In this document: piece by piece, positions 7,766-13,482 of the stretch
Position numbering within the stretch: position 1 is the stretch's first letter
How the letters are laid out: the number at the start of each line of letters is the position of its first letter
Source: Sphingomonas sp.
Lineage (GTDB): Bacteria; Pseudomonadota; Alphaproteobacteria; Sphingomonadales; Sphingomonadaceae
Direction of reading: 5' to 3'
NCBI GenBank assembly: GCA_021154945.1
Contig: JAJNQF010000245.1
Coordinates: 1 to 13,578, forward strand
Length of the DNA: 13,578 nt
The notes under the pieces: generated by a model
Told to the model about the DNA's origin: nothing
The model's database searches: none
Seen by the model: only the letters and a program-made list of their open reading frames with translations
Translations under genes and position numbers: made by a program

Positions 7766-7927
7766 ATGGCTCAGATCGGTACGTTCACCCGCAACGAAGA
7801 CGGTTCGTTCGCCGGAGTCATCAAGACCCTCAACCTCAGCGTCAAGGCTCGCCTGGTCGTCGCCGAGAAGGACAGCGAGAAGTCGCCCGACCTCCGCGCG
7901 CTCGTCGGCAACATCGATTATGCGTAG
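7766..7927 (+). pseudogene. DUF736 copy b, 5' fragment (interrupted by RIT element)
   Basis: The ATG at 7766 is preceded by AAAGGAG. Codons 1-49 (to GGC AAC, 7907-7912) encode a normal DUF736 N-terminus beginning MAQIGTFTRNEDGSFAGVIK and ending LVGN. The frame then enters the RIT terminal repeat and stops at TAG 7925-7927, giving a 53-residue peptide ending IDYA. The remaining 49 codons are at 12845-12994. Joined, they give a 98-residue protein with no gap against the intact copies c and d. This copy lies inside the outer element and is its cargo. The RIT element entered it after, or independently of, the outer insertion into copy a. Confidence 0.88.
7910..7917. repeat. Left junction octamer of RIT element (AACATCGA)
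   Basis: AACATCGA here and AACGTCGA at 12842-12849 form an imperfect 8-bp direct repeat (one mismatch) across the RIT insertion. Tyrosine recombinases exchange 6-8 bp overlaps that need not be identical. The exact cut sites cannot be fixed from one copy. Confidence 0.5.
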
Positions 7928-8011
7928 CGCGGGATTATGCGGAGTCGTTGGCTGGTAGCCGCGGTTTTCCCGGGCTTTTGTGGCTTTTGTGGTTGCGCCG
8001 CTCCGCATAAT
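7913..8011 (+). repeat. RIT left inverted repeat (99 bp)
   Basis: It matches the reverse complement of 12733-12822 with few mismatches, starting ATCGATTATGCGTAGCGCGG. It holds three copies of a TTATGCG half-site: 7918-7924 (+), ATTATGCGGAG 7934-7944 (+) and CTCCGCATAAT 8001-8011 (inverted). It is 9 bp longer than the right repeat because CTTTTGTGG occurs twice in tandem (7975-7983, 7984-7992). Confidence 0.9.
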
Positions 8012-8025
8012 AACGAGGGCTCTGT

Positions 8026-8059
8026 CCGCGGCGTCCCGCGATGTTGCGAGACGCCGCGG
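8026..8059 (-). terminator. Hairpin terminator of DUF736 copy c
   Basis: Stem CCGCGGCGTC (8026-8035) / GACGCCGCGG (8050-8059) lies just after the minus-strand stop of copy c. Copies b and d have equivalent hairpins with changed but matching bases. No long T run, so termination strength is uncertain. Confidence 0.6.
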
Positions 8060-8065
8060 TGTAGG

Positions 8066-8368
8066 TCAGCGCGACCAGATCAGCGCACACTCGCCATCGT
8101 CGCCTTCGAAGAGGTTGGCGTAGATGGGCGCCGTAAAGGACGGATCGTCGAGCTTGACCGAGTGGTAGGAGCGATTGTCCTTCGAGGTCCGGCGCCAGGC
8201 GGCACCGATCTCGACGCCTGAGACGATCACGCGCAGGTCTGGCGCCTTGTCGCTGGTGGAGGCGGGATCGCTGGGGACGATGCGCGCCTTGGCATCGATC
8301 GCGAGCGTCTTGATGGTGCCGGTGTAGGTGCCATCGTTGCTGCGGGTGAACGAACCGATCTGGGACAT
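8066..8368 (-). CDS. DUF736 family protein, copy c (RIT left-arm cargo)
   Basis: A 100-residue intact DUF736 protein on the minus strand. It has the family start MSQIGSFTRSNDGTYTGTIK, central APDLRVIVSGVEIGAAW, and the C-terminal core YHSVKLDDPSF-APIYANL ending ALIWSR. RBS AGGAG (minus strand, about 8375-8380) precedes the ATG at 8368. It lies between the RIT left terminal repeat and ritA, divergent from ritA, and mirrors copy d on the other arm. It resembles d (RTSKDN...YHSVKLDD) more than a and b (TGREYHS). The molecular function of DUF736 is unknown; its location fits replacement of the gene the element disrupts. Confidence 0.9.
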   Translation of the reverse strand: MSQIGSFTRSNDGTYTGTIKTLAIDAKARIVPSDPASTSDKAPDLRVIVSGVEIGAAWRRTSKDNRSYHSVKLDDPSFTAPIYANLFEGDDGECALIWSR

Positions 8369-8610
8369 GGTGGATCTCCTGTGCTGTGTTCAAGCCCGCG
8401 ACCATCGCGGCCTTGTGGCGATCGAAAGCCCCGGGACGGCCGACCCGCACCGTCAGGCCGCAGCGCATGCGAAGGACGGCGTGCGGCGATCTTGTTGCTG
8501 CGCGAGGAGCGGCGCAGCCGCGGGGAAGAAGATCGCCGGCACGCTGTTGCGGGGAACAGGCCGGGTCGCAGACCGCATCTCGGGGCAGATCCGCCCAGCA
8601 AGGCCCGTCG
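8369..8610 (-). promoter_or_regulatory. Conserved structured leader of DUF736 copy c (leader L3)
   Basis: On the minus strand this matches the other leaders: GCAACAGCG, CGATCTTCTTCCCC, CTCGCGCAGCAACAAGATCG, GCTGCGGCC, GGTGCGGGTCGG, then AAGGCCGCGATGGTCGCGGG before the RBS. The outer stem is perfect (8486-8493 with 8529-8536, GCGATCTT/AAGATCGC) and encloses GCGGC-TGC-GCCGC. The terminal CCATC/GATGG hairpin is weakened here (CCAC). The bases differ from L1 while pairing is kept. Confidence 0.62.
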
Positions 8611-8758
8611 GTCGCAGGGCATCACGGCACGCCCGGAGAACCATCCGGCTCCAATCGGACACGTACGGCACGAGCGCGCCCAACACAACCGCTGACTGAC
8701 GTTCCGAACAGCAACCACCTCGACCATAGTCCAGCCTCCACATGCAGAAGGGGGCGAC
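8611..8758. other. Divergent intergenic region between DUF736-c leader and ritA
   Basis: About 150 bp without a gene. It must hold the promoters for both the leftward DUF736-c transcript and the rightward rit operon. No clear -35/-10 pair or operator could be assigned. Confidence 0.45.
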
Positions 8759-9985
8759 ATGCCAACAGGTGTCTATGTCCGTCAGAACGCGGTCTGGGAC
8801 CGATTGAAGGCGGGAATGGCCGCAGACCACGCGGCCGACTTTGCTCAATGGCTCCGCGGGCGCCGATATACGCCACTTACCATCATCGAGAGGATGCGGC
8901 TGCTTGCGAGTTGGACGCACTGGGCGCGCGGGGAAGGCTACACGCTGGCTGCAATCCGTGAGGCGCATGCGGCCTCATTCGCCTTGATCGAAGCGGGACA
9001 TCGGCCGCGCTTCCGCGGCGACCTCAACAAGGACGCGGTCGAGTGCGCCAAGCTGTTCATCGCCTACCTTGAGGATCAGGGCGTGATGACGCGATTACCG
9101 ACCAAATCGGCGGCGCCACTGGTTCTCGAATTTGCGGCTTGGGCCCGCGAGCAGCGCGGCCTGGCTGAAACGACGCTCGCCGCGTACCTTGGGACGATTA
9201 CTCCCTTCGTCGATGCGCTGGGGGATATCCCGACGGCCTACGACGCCGTGACGATCCGGGCATACATGATCGAACGTGCAAAGGCCGTATCGGTCGAGCG
9301 CATGAAGGGCATATCGGTCGGCATCCGCGCGTTCCTGCGCTTCCTGATCGCGACAGGACGATGTCCGCCTGGGCTCGACCACGCCATGCCGAATGTTGCG
9401 GGATGGCGGCTGGCATCGATCCCGCGCTTCCTGCCTGATGCCGATATCGCGCGGATCATCGGTGCGTGCGACGGGGAGCGGCGCCTGCGCGACCGAGCCA
9501 TCATCCTGCTGTTGGTCCGGCTCGGGCTTCGGGCGAGCGAGGTGGCGCGGCTCAGCTTCGACGATATCGACTGGCGGCAGGGCAGCATCCGCCTGTGCGG
9601 CAAAGGCCGGCGCGAGGAACTGCTGCCGCTCACCCAGGAGATCGGCGACGCGCTGCTCGCCTACATCGAACGCGGACGGCCGGCACTGGCGACGCCATCC
9701 CTGTTCATCACCGAATATGCGCCGCTGCGGCCAATCGACCGCATCACGGTCAAATGTATGGTCAAGCGCGCGCTCAAGCGCGCGGGCGTCGAGAGCCGTT
9801 ACAAGGGTGCGCATATCCTGCGCCACTCGGCGGCCACGGCGATGCTCCGCCACGGCGTCAGCCTGCCGGGCGTGAGCACGGTGCTGCGCCACCGATCGCA
9901 GACGATGACGGCGCATTACGCCAAGGTCGATATCGCGCTGCTGGCGGCCATCGCGCAGCCCTGGCCCGGGAGGTCGCCATGCTGA
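8759..9985 (+). CDS. ritA: RIT element tyrosine recombinase A
   Basis: A 408-residue tyrosine recombinase, first of the RIT trio. An N-terminal SAM-like DNA-binding part (about 20-215) precedes the catalytic domain (about 225-395). The active site is complete: R258 (LGLRASEVARL), K282 (CGKGRREEL), H352 and R355 (HILRHSAAT), H378 (LRHRSQTM) and Y387 (TAHYAKVD). The ATG at 8759 follows AAGGGGG. The gene ends in a 7-nt overlap with ritB (ATGCTGA), so the trio is translationally coupled. Length and order match RitA. It should bind the TTATGCG half-sites in the terminal repeats together with RitB and RitC; the assignment of individual roles is unknown. Confidence 0.88.
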   Translation: MPTGVYVRQNAVWDRLKAGMAADHAADFAQWLRGRRYTPLTIIERMRLLASWTHWARGEGYTLAAIREAHAASFALIEAGHRPRFRGDLNKDAVECAKLFIAYLEDQGVMTRLPTKSAAPLVLEFAAWAREQRGLAETTLAAYLGTITPFVDALGDIPTAYDAVTIRAYMIERAKAVSVERMKGISVGIRAFLRFLIATGRCPPGLDHAMPNVAGWRLASIPRFLPDADIARIIGACDGERRLRDRAIILLLVRLGLRASEVARLSFDDIDWRQGSIRLCGKGRREELLPLTQEIGDALLAYIERGRPALATPSLFITEYAPLRPIDRITVKCMVKRALKRAGVESRYKGAHILRHSAATAMLRHGVSLPGVSTVLRHRSQTMTAHYAKVDIALLAAIAQPWPGRSPC

Positions 9986-10893
9986 TCGATGATGTTGATC
10001 GCTACATCGAGCTGCGCCGCTCGCTCGGCTTTAAGCTCGCAAAGACGACCCGACACCTCACCGCGTTCGCGCGTTATGCGGGCGACCGGGGCGATACTCA
10101 TGTTCGCCGCGAGACCGCGACCGCCTGGGCGGCGGCCGTCTCGTCGACGCCGCGCAGTCACCAGCGGCGGCTTCAGGAGATCGCGCTCTTTGCACGCTTT
10201 CTCTACGCGGAGGATCGCGCGCATGAAGTGCCGCATCACCCCCGCAGCCCTGCAACACGTCCCGCGCCCTATATCTACACGCGGGAGGAACTGGCTCGCA
10301 TGCTCGACGCTGCGGGCAATCTACGGCGCCAAAAGCCCAGCCCGCTCAGGCGCCACATCTATGTGATGCTGATCGGGCTGCTGGCATCGACGGGCCTGCG
10401 GATCTCCGAGGCCCTGAACCTGCGGTTGGACGATCTGCTGCCCGACGGCGTGCTGCACATCCGCCTGACCAAGTTCAACAAGAGCAGACTCGTGCCGATG
10501 CACCCCAGCGTGGTCGAGGCGCTGCAGGCCTACCTTGAGGTCCGGCGGCGGTTCGCCGGGATGGATGACCATGTGTTCCTGTCCGTGGGTGCCAAGCCTA
10601 TGTCGCTTCGGACCGCCCAGAGCAACTTCTATGTGATCCTGCGCAAGGCTAGCGTCGGTCAGAATCGGCCGCGTCGCCCGCGTATCCATGATCTGCGCCA
10701 CACCTTCGCGACGCGTGTGCTGGAGCAATGCGCGACGCGTCGTGATGATGTTGCGCGCGACTTCGTCGCTCTCGCCACTTATCTCGGCCATGCAGACATC
10801 CGACATACCTACTGGTATCTGGAAGCCACCCCGGACCTCATGGCCGATATAGCGGGTGCTGCCGAGGCGCTGATCGCCGGGGAGGTCGCATGA
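9979..10893 (+). CDS. ritB: RIT element tyrosine recombinase B
   Basis: A 304-residue tyrosine recombinase. The start at 9979 (MLIDDVDRYIELRRSLGFKL) is chosen over the much longer open frame upstream because it has GGGAGG five nt before it, overlaps the ritA stop by 7 nt, and begins with the usual core-binding helix; the upstream part of the frame is an antiframe shadow of ritA. Catalytic residues: R141 (STGLRISEALNL), K165 or K168 (LTKFNKSR), H237 and R240 (HDLRHTFATR), H271 (YLGHADIRHT) and Y280 (YWYLE). Size matches RitB, the shortest member. It ends in a 4-nt ATGA overlap with ritC. Confidence 0.88.
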   Translation: MLIDDVDRYIELRRSLGFKLAKTTRHLTAFARYAGDRGDTHVRRETATAWAAAVSSTPRSHQRRLQEIALFARFLYAEDRAHEVPHHPRSPATRPAPYIYTREELARMLDAAGNLRRQKPSPLRRHIYVMLIGLLASTGLRISEALNLRLDDLLPDGVLHIRLTKFNKSRLVPMHPSVVEALQAYLEVRRRFAGMDDHVFLSVGAKPMSLRTAQSNFYVILRKASVGQNRPRRPRIHDLRHTFATRVLEQCATRRDDVARDFVALATYLGHADIRHTYWYLEATPDLMADIAGAAEALIAGEVA

Positions 10894-11897
10894 CGCCGAT
10901 CGCCCCGCTCATCACCAGCTTCATGCGCGAGCACATGCCGCAGCAACGCGGCTACAGTCCGCACTCCTGCGAGACCTATGCGTACAGCTTCCAGCTGTTG
11001 TTCGCCTTTGCCGCCCGGCGTCTGCACACGCGCCCCTCTCTGCTCCAGCTCGAGCAGATCGATGCAGACATGGTGGTCGCGTTCCTGCATCACATCGAAC
11101 ATGACCGCGGCAACGGTCCGGCGACTCGCAACCTGCGGCTCGCCGCGATCAAGTCGTTCATGCGCTACGTCGAGCTGCGGCATCCCGGCGCCTTGGAGCA
11201 GGTCGCCCAGATCAATGCGATCCCAGGCAAGCGTCATGACCAGAAGCTCATCCGCCATCTGACCATGGACGAGATCCGCTCCGTGCTCAATGCGCCCGAC
11301 GCGACGACACGCCTCGGACTACGGGATCGAGCGATGTTGCATCTGTGCTTCGCCGGCGGCCTGCGCGTCTCCGAGTTGACTGGCCTCACCCTGGAGAACG
11401 TCACGCTGCAACCGAGGCCAAGCATCCTGGTGTTCGGCAAGGGCCGGCGCGAACGCAGCCTTCCGCTATGGAAGGAAACCGCTCGCGACTTGCGCGCTTG
11501 GCTGTCAGTGCGAGGAAAGCCGCCGGCGACAGAGCTGTTCGTCAACGCCCAAGGGATGGCGATGACCCGCGCCGGCTTTGAGTATATCCTCGAAAAGCAC
11601 GCAAAGGCGGCCGCAGCTCGATGCCCGACGCTAGGCGGGCGCACCCTGTCGCCACACCTTTTGCGGCACAGTTGTGCAGTCCTGATGCTGCAGGCCACAC
11701 GCGACATCCGCAAGGTTGCGCTCTGGCTTGGCCACGCCGATATCCGCACGACGGAGATTTATCTCCGCATGGATCCCTCTGAAAAGCTTGAGGCTGTGGA
11801 AGCGGTCATTCCGCCGGCGCTGCGCCGTGGACGGTTCAAGGCACCAGACGCGCTGATTGCCTCGCTGTTGGAGAAAGCACCTCTGCCTTCAGGGTGA
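10890..11897 (+). CDS. ritC: RIT element tyrosine recombinase C
   Basis: A 335-residue tyrosine recombinase, last of the trio, starting within the ritB stop (ATGA) after GGGGAGG. The N-terminal core-binding domain spans about 5-115 (HSCETYAYSFQLLFAFAA, NLRLAAIKSFMRYV) and the catalytic domain about 120-300. Catalytic residues: R159 (AGGLRVSELTGL), K184 (FGKGRRERSLPL), H256 and R259 (HLLRHSCAVLML), H282 (LGHADIRTTE) and Y291 (EIYLRMD). All three Rit proteins therefore keep full active sites, so the element may still be mobile. No clear terminator follows the stop at 11895-11897. Confidence 0.88.
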   Translation: MTPIAPLITSFMREHMPQQRGYSPHSCETYAYSFQLLFAFAARRLHTRPSLLQLEQIDADMVVAFLHHIEHDRGNGPATRNLRLAAIKSFMRYVELRHPGALEQVAQINAIPGKRHDQKLIRHLTMDEIRSVLNAPDATTRLGLRDRAMLHLCFAGGLRVSELTGLTLENVTLQPRPSILVFGKGRRERSLPLWKETARDLRAWLSVRGKPPATELFVNAQGMAMTRAGFEYILEKHAKAAAARCPTLGGRTLSPHLLRHSCAVLMLQATRDIRKVALWLGHADIRTTEIYLRMDPSEKLEAVEAVIPPALRRGRFKAPDALIASLLEKAPLPSG

Positions 11898-12129
11898 GAG
11901 ACGTCGGGCAGCCGATCGTTACGACGAAATACCTTTGATGCGCTGTGACGTCGCGGCATCACCGCGCCGTCCCGCACGAGCAATCGAGCTCTTCTCCATT
12001 GGGTTGGAATCGGCGAAGCAAAGCGCTGTGGCTCGATCGCGCTTGCCGTGATGGTGTCGCCGTCGCGGCGGTGGTGAGGCCTTTGAGCGATGCTCTCCTG
12101 TCGGGCTGCTTGGCCCACGTCCATACCGG
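11898..12129. other. Intergenic region between ritC and DUF736-d leader
   Basis: No gene or strong hairpin terminator is seen. Sequence from about 12050 onward begins to resemble the upstream part of leader L3 in mirror orientation, so the right-arm repeat probably starts near here. Confidence 0.4.
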
Positions 12130-12379
12130 CCTTTTGCTGGCGGATTACGCGCCACAATACGCTCGCTGCGCTCGCCGACCTTTACCCGCAATGGCTTGTT
12201 CGCGATCTTCTTCCCCTGCCGCCAAGCGGCGGCATTCCTCGCGAGGCAACAAGATCGCTCAGCCCGCCATCCTCCGCTGCGCTGCGGGCCAGAGGCTGCG
12301 GGCCGGTCGTTGCGGCGCTCAAAGATCGCCATCAAGGCCGCGATGGTCGCGGGCTTGAAAACAGCAACAGGAGATTACC
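12130..12379 (+). promoter_or_regulatory. Conserved structured leader of DUF736 copy d (leader L4)
   Basis: Conserved blocks as in L1-L3: GGCGGATTACGCGCC, CGATCTTCTTCCCC (12204), CCTCGCGAGGCAACAAGATCG (about 12238-12258), CATCCTCCGCTGCG, TGCGGGCCGGTCG (about 12297) and ATCGCCATCAAGGCCGCGAT (from 12325). The outer stem GCGATCTT (12202-12209) / AAGATCGC (12251-12258) encloses a perfect hairpin TGCCGCC (12217-12223) AAGC GGCGGCA (12228-12234). The last hairpin is CCATC (12329-12333) / GATGG (12342-12346). RBS CAGGAG precedes the ATG. It is the clearest of the four structures. Confidence 0.65.
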
Positions 12380-12676
12380 ATGGCTCAGATTGGCACCTTC
12401 ACCCGCGCCGAAGACGGCTCATACACCGGCACCATCAAGACGCTCTCGCTCAACTTCAAGGCGCGCTTCCTTCCTGCCGAACCCTCCGAGAACGAGAAGG
12501 CTCCGAACCTGCGCGTGGTGGTCGGCAATGTCGAGATAGGTGCCGCGTGGCAGCGCACCTCCAAGGACAACGCCGTCTATCACTCGGTTAAGCTCGACGA
12601 CCCGTCCTTCCCGGCGCCCATCTATGCCAACCTCGTCGCGGTCGATGACGGCTACGCGCTGGTCTGGTCGCGCTGA
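12380..12676 (+). CDS. DUF736 family protein, copy d (RIT right-arm cargo)
   Basis: A 98-residue intact DUF736 protein beginning MAQIGTFTRAEDGSYTGTIK, with central APNLRVVVGNVEIGAAW and C-terminal YHSVKLDDPSFPAPIYANL ending ALVWSR. RBS AACAGGAG lies at the right spacing before 12380. It is the mirror partner of copy c: both point outward, each followed by a GC hairpin and then a RIT terminal repeat. Copy d is the DUF736 gene most likely to supply the function of the broken copies, since it lies in the same orientation. Biochemical function is unknown. Confidence 0.92.
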   Translation: MAQIGTFTRAEDGSYTGTIKTLSLNFKARFLPAEPSENEKAPNLRVVVGNVEIGAAWQRTSKDNAVYHSVKLDDPSFPAPIYANLVAVDDGYALVWSR

Positions 12677-12687
12677 CCCGCGCCGCT

Positions 12688-12716
12688 GCGGCGCCTCACC
12701 TCGTGCGAGGCGCCGC
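12688..12716 (+). terminator. Hairpin terminator of DUF736 copy d
   Basis: A perfect 10-bp stem GCGGCGCCTC (12688-12697) / GAGGCGCCGC (12707-12716) with a 9-nt loop lies 11 bp after the stop, followed by GGCTTCTCTCCTC. It is equivalent to the hairpins after copies b and c. Confidence 0.7.
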
Positions 12717-12732
12717 GGCTTCTCTCCTCGGG

Positions 12733-12822
12733 ATTATGCGGAGCGGCGCAGTCGCAAAAGCTCGGGAAAATCGCGGCTACCAGTCCACGACTCCGCATAA
12801 TCCCGCGCTACGCATAATCGAT
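12733..12822 (-). repeat. RIT right inverted repeat (90 bp)
   Basis: Reverse-complement partner of 7913-8011. Half-sites: ATTATGCGGAG 12733-12743 (+), CTCCGCATAAT 12791-12801 (inverted) and CGCATAA 12811-12817 (inverted). It lacks the tandem CTTTTGTGG seen on the left. Confidence 0.9.
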
Positions 12823-12823
12823 A

Positions 12824-12843
12824 TTATGCGGTGCACCGCATAA
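12824..12843. repeat. 20-bp perfect palindrome at RIT right junction
   Basis: TTATGCGGTGCACCGCATAA is its own reverse complement and consists of two facing copies of the terminal half-site around TGCA. It lies outside the right inverted repeat, directly before the resumed DUF736-b codons, and has no counterpart on the left side. Confidence 0.9.
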
Positions 12844-12844
12844 C

Positions 12845-12994
12845 GTCGAGATCGGGGCTGCCTGGAAGAAGGTCGCCAAGGAGACGGGCCGGGAGTATCA
12901 CTCCCTCAAGCTCGACGATCCGAGCTTCCCCGCTCCGATCTACGCAAGCCTCGTGGAGAACGAAGACGGCTTCGCTCTCATCTGGTCGCGCTGA
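12845..12994 (+). pseudogene. DUF736 copy b, 3' fragment
   Basis: It begins GTC GAG ATC GGG and encodes VEIGAAWKKVAKETGREYHS and the family core LKLDDPSFPAPIYASL ending ALIWSR, with stop TGA at 12992-12994. It continues codon 50 of the fragment at 7766-7912 without loss or gain of sequence. It has no own start or RBS and is not expected to be translated alone. A hairpin terminator follows. Confidence 0.88.
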
Positions 12995-13010
12995 AGCGCT
13001 CAACCATCGA

Positions 13011-13037
13011 CGCGGCGCTCCATCACGGGGCGCCGCG
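13011..13037 (+). terminator. Hairpin terminator of DUF736 copy b
   Basis: Stem CGCGGCGC (13011-13018) / GCGCCGCG (13030-13037), just after the copy b stop and homologous in place to the hairpins after c and d. Confidence 0.6.
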
Positions 13038-13047
13038 ATCGCGCTAA

Positions 13048-13131
13048 AGGACATCTCGGAAGTGTCCTCCAGCAAATAACGAAGCAAACACCGATGCTTC
13101 GTTTCAGAAGGACAGTTGACGGCTGACCTAA
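13048..13131 (-). repeat. Outer element right end: terminal repeat and recombinase-site-like motifs
   Basis: Ends in TGACCTAA (13124-13131), the inverse of the left terminus. Inside it are AGGACA (13048-13053), TGTCCT (13063-13068) and AGGACA (13109-13114), plus a perfect 9-bp hairpin AACGAAGCA (13078-13086) / TGCTTCGTT (13095-13103) between the last two. Order and spacing parallel the left end. Confidence 0.62.
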
Positions 13132-13137
13132 AACGGC
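13132..13137. repeat. Right target duplication AACGGC of outer element
   Basis: Direct copy of 1631-1636, immediately after TGACCTAA and before TTCGTGGGC of DUF736-a. Confidence 0.75.
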
Positions 13138-13416
13138 TTCGTGGGCACCGTCAAAACCCTCGCCCTCGGCACCGTGAAGGCCAAGATCGTCCCGGCCGAG
13201 CGGACCTCGGACAAGGCTCCAGATTACCGGATCTTCGCGGGCACCAACATCGAGTTCGGTGCTGTGTGGAAGAAGAAGTCCCAGGACACGGGCCGCGAGT
13301 ACCACTCGGTCAAGCTCGACGACCCGAGCTTCCCGGCTCCGATTTACGCCACGCTGGTCGAGGTTGAAGGCGAAGAAGGCTATTCGCTCATTTGGTCTCG
13401 CCCGAGCCGCGACTGA
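13138..13416 (+). pseudogene. DUF736 copy a, 3' fragment
   Basis: It starts TTC GTG GGC ACC GTC, encoding FVGTVKTLALGTVKAKIVPA and later FAGTNIEFGAVWKKKSQDTG, REYHSVKLDDPSFPAPIYA, ending LIWSRPSRD with stop at 13414-13416. It joins in frame to codon 13 of the fragment at 1598-1636 to give a 105-residue DUF736 protein. A GTG at 13141 opens the frame but has no RBS. It shares TGREYHS with copy b rather than with the RIT copies. Confidence 0.87.
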
Positions 13417-13429
13417 GATGTCGCGCAAG

Positions 13430-13455
13430 AAGGCCCCGCCGAGCTGCGGGGCCTT
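13430..13455 (+). terminator. Intrinsic terminator after DUF736 copy a
   Basis: Perfect 10-bp stem AAGGCCCCGC (13430-13439) / GCGGGGCCTT (13446-13455) with a 6-nt loop, followed by CCTCC. Confidence 0.75.
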
Positions 13456-13482
13456 CCTCCGTGAGCGGAAAGGAGAATGATC

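Larger units (their letters stand above)
7913..12844. mobile_element. RIT (recombinase-in-trio) element with two DUF736 cargo genes, inserted in DUF736-b
   Basis: About 4.93 kb bounded by inverted repeats 7913-8011 and 12733-12822, plus a 22-bp palindromic tail on the right. Removing it restores DUF736-b in frame. The core is three overlapping tyrosine-recombinase genes of about 400, 300 and 335 residues in the same direction, the defining feature of RIT elements. Unusually, each arm also carries an intact DUF736 gene with its leader and terminator, pointing outward (copy c left, minus strand; copy d right, plus strand). The two arms form a long, diverged mirror image of about 700 bp each. 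RIT elements known to me carry only the trio, so the cargo is notable. Confidence 0.85.
1637..13131. mobile_element. Outer mobile element: tyrosine-recombinase cassette plus DUF736 cargo, inserted in DUF736-a
   Basis: The ends are TTAGGTCA (1637-1644) and TGACCTAA (13124-13131), flanked by AACGGC on both sides. Contents: a hairpin-rich left end, three tyrosine-recombinase genes, a small HTH/coiled-coil gene, a leader and DUF736 copy b, and a hairpin-rich right end. The RIT element nested inside copy b accounts for about 4.93 kb, leaving a parental element of about 6.56 kb. The gene set recalls Tn554-type TnpA/TnpB/TnpC modules but with two large recombinases. The flanks rejoin to an intact DUF736 gene, which is direct evidence for the boundaries. 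The assignment of b as cargo follows from its position inside the termini. Confidence 0.8.

Noticed and set aside
9466..9978. A longer ritB protein from the upstream ATG
   Set aside because: That stretch is the alternate frame of ritA; the start at 9979 has GGGAGG and overlaps the ritA stop, as expected of a coupled trio.
13141..13416. An independent short DUF736 gene starting at GTG 13141
   Set aside because: No RBS, lacks the conserved N-terminus, and joins precisely to the fragment at 1598-1636.
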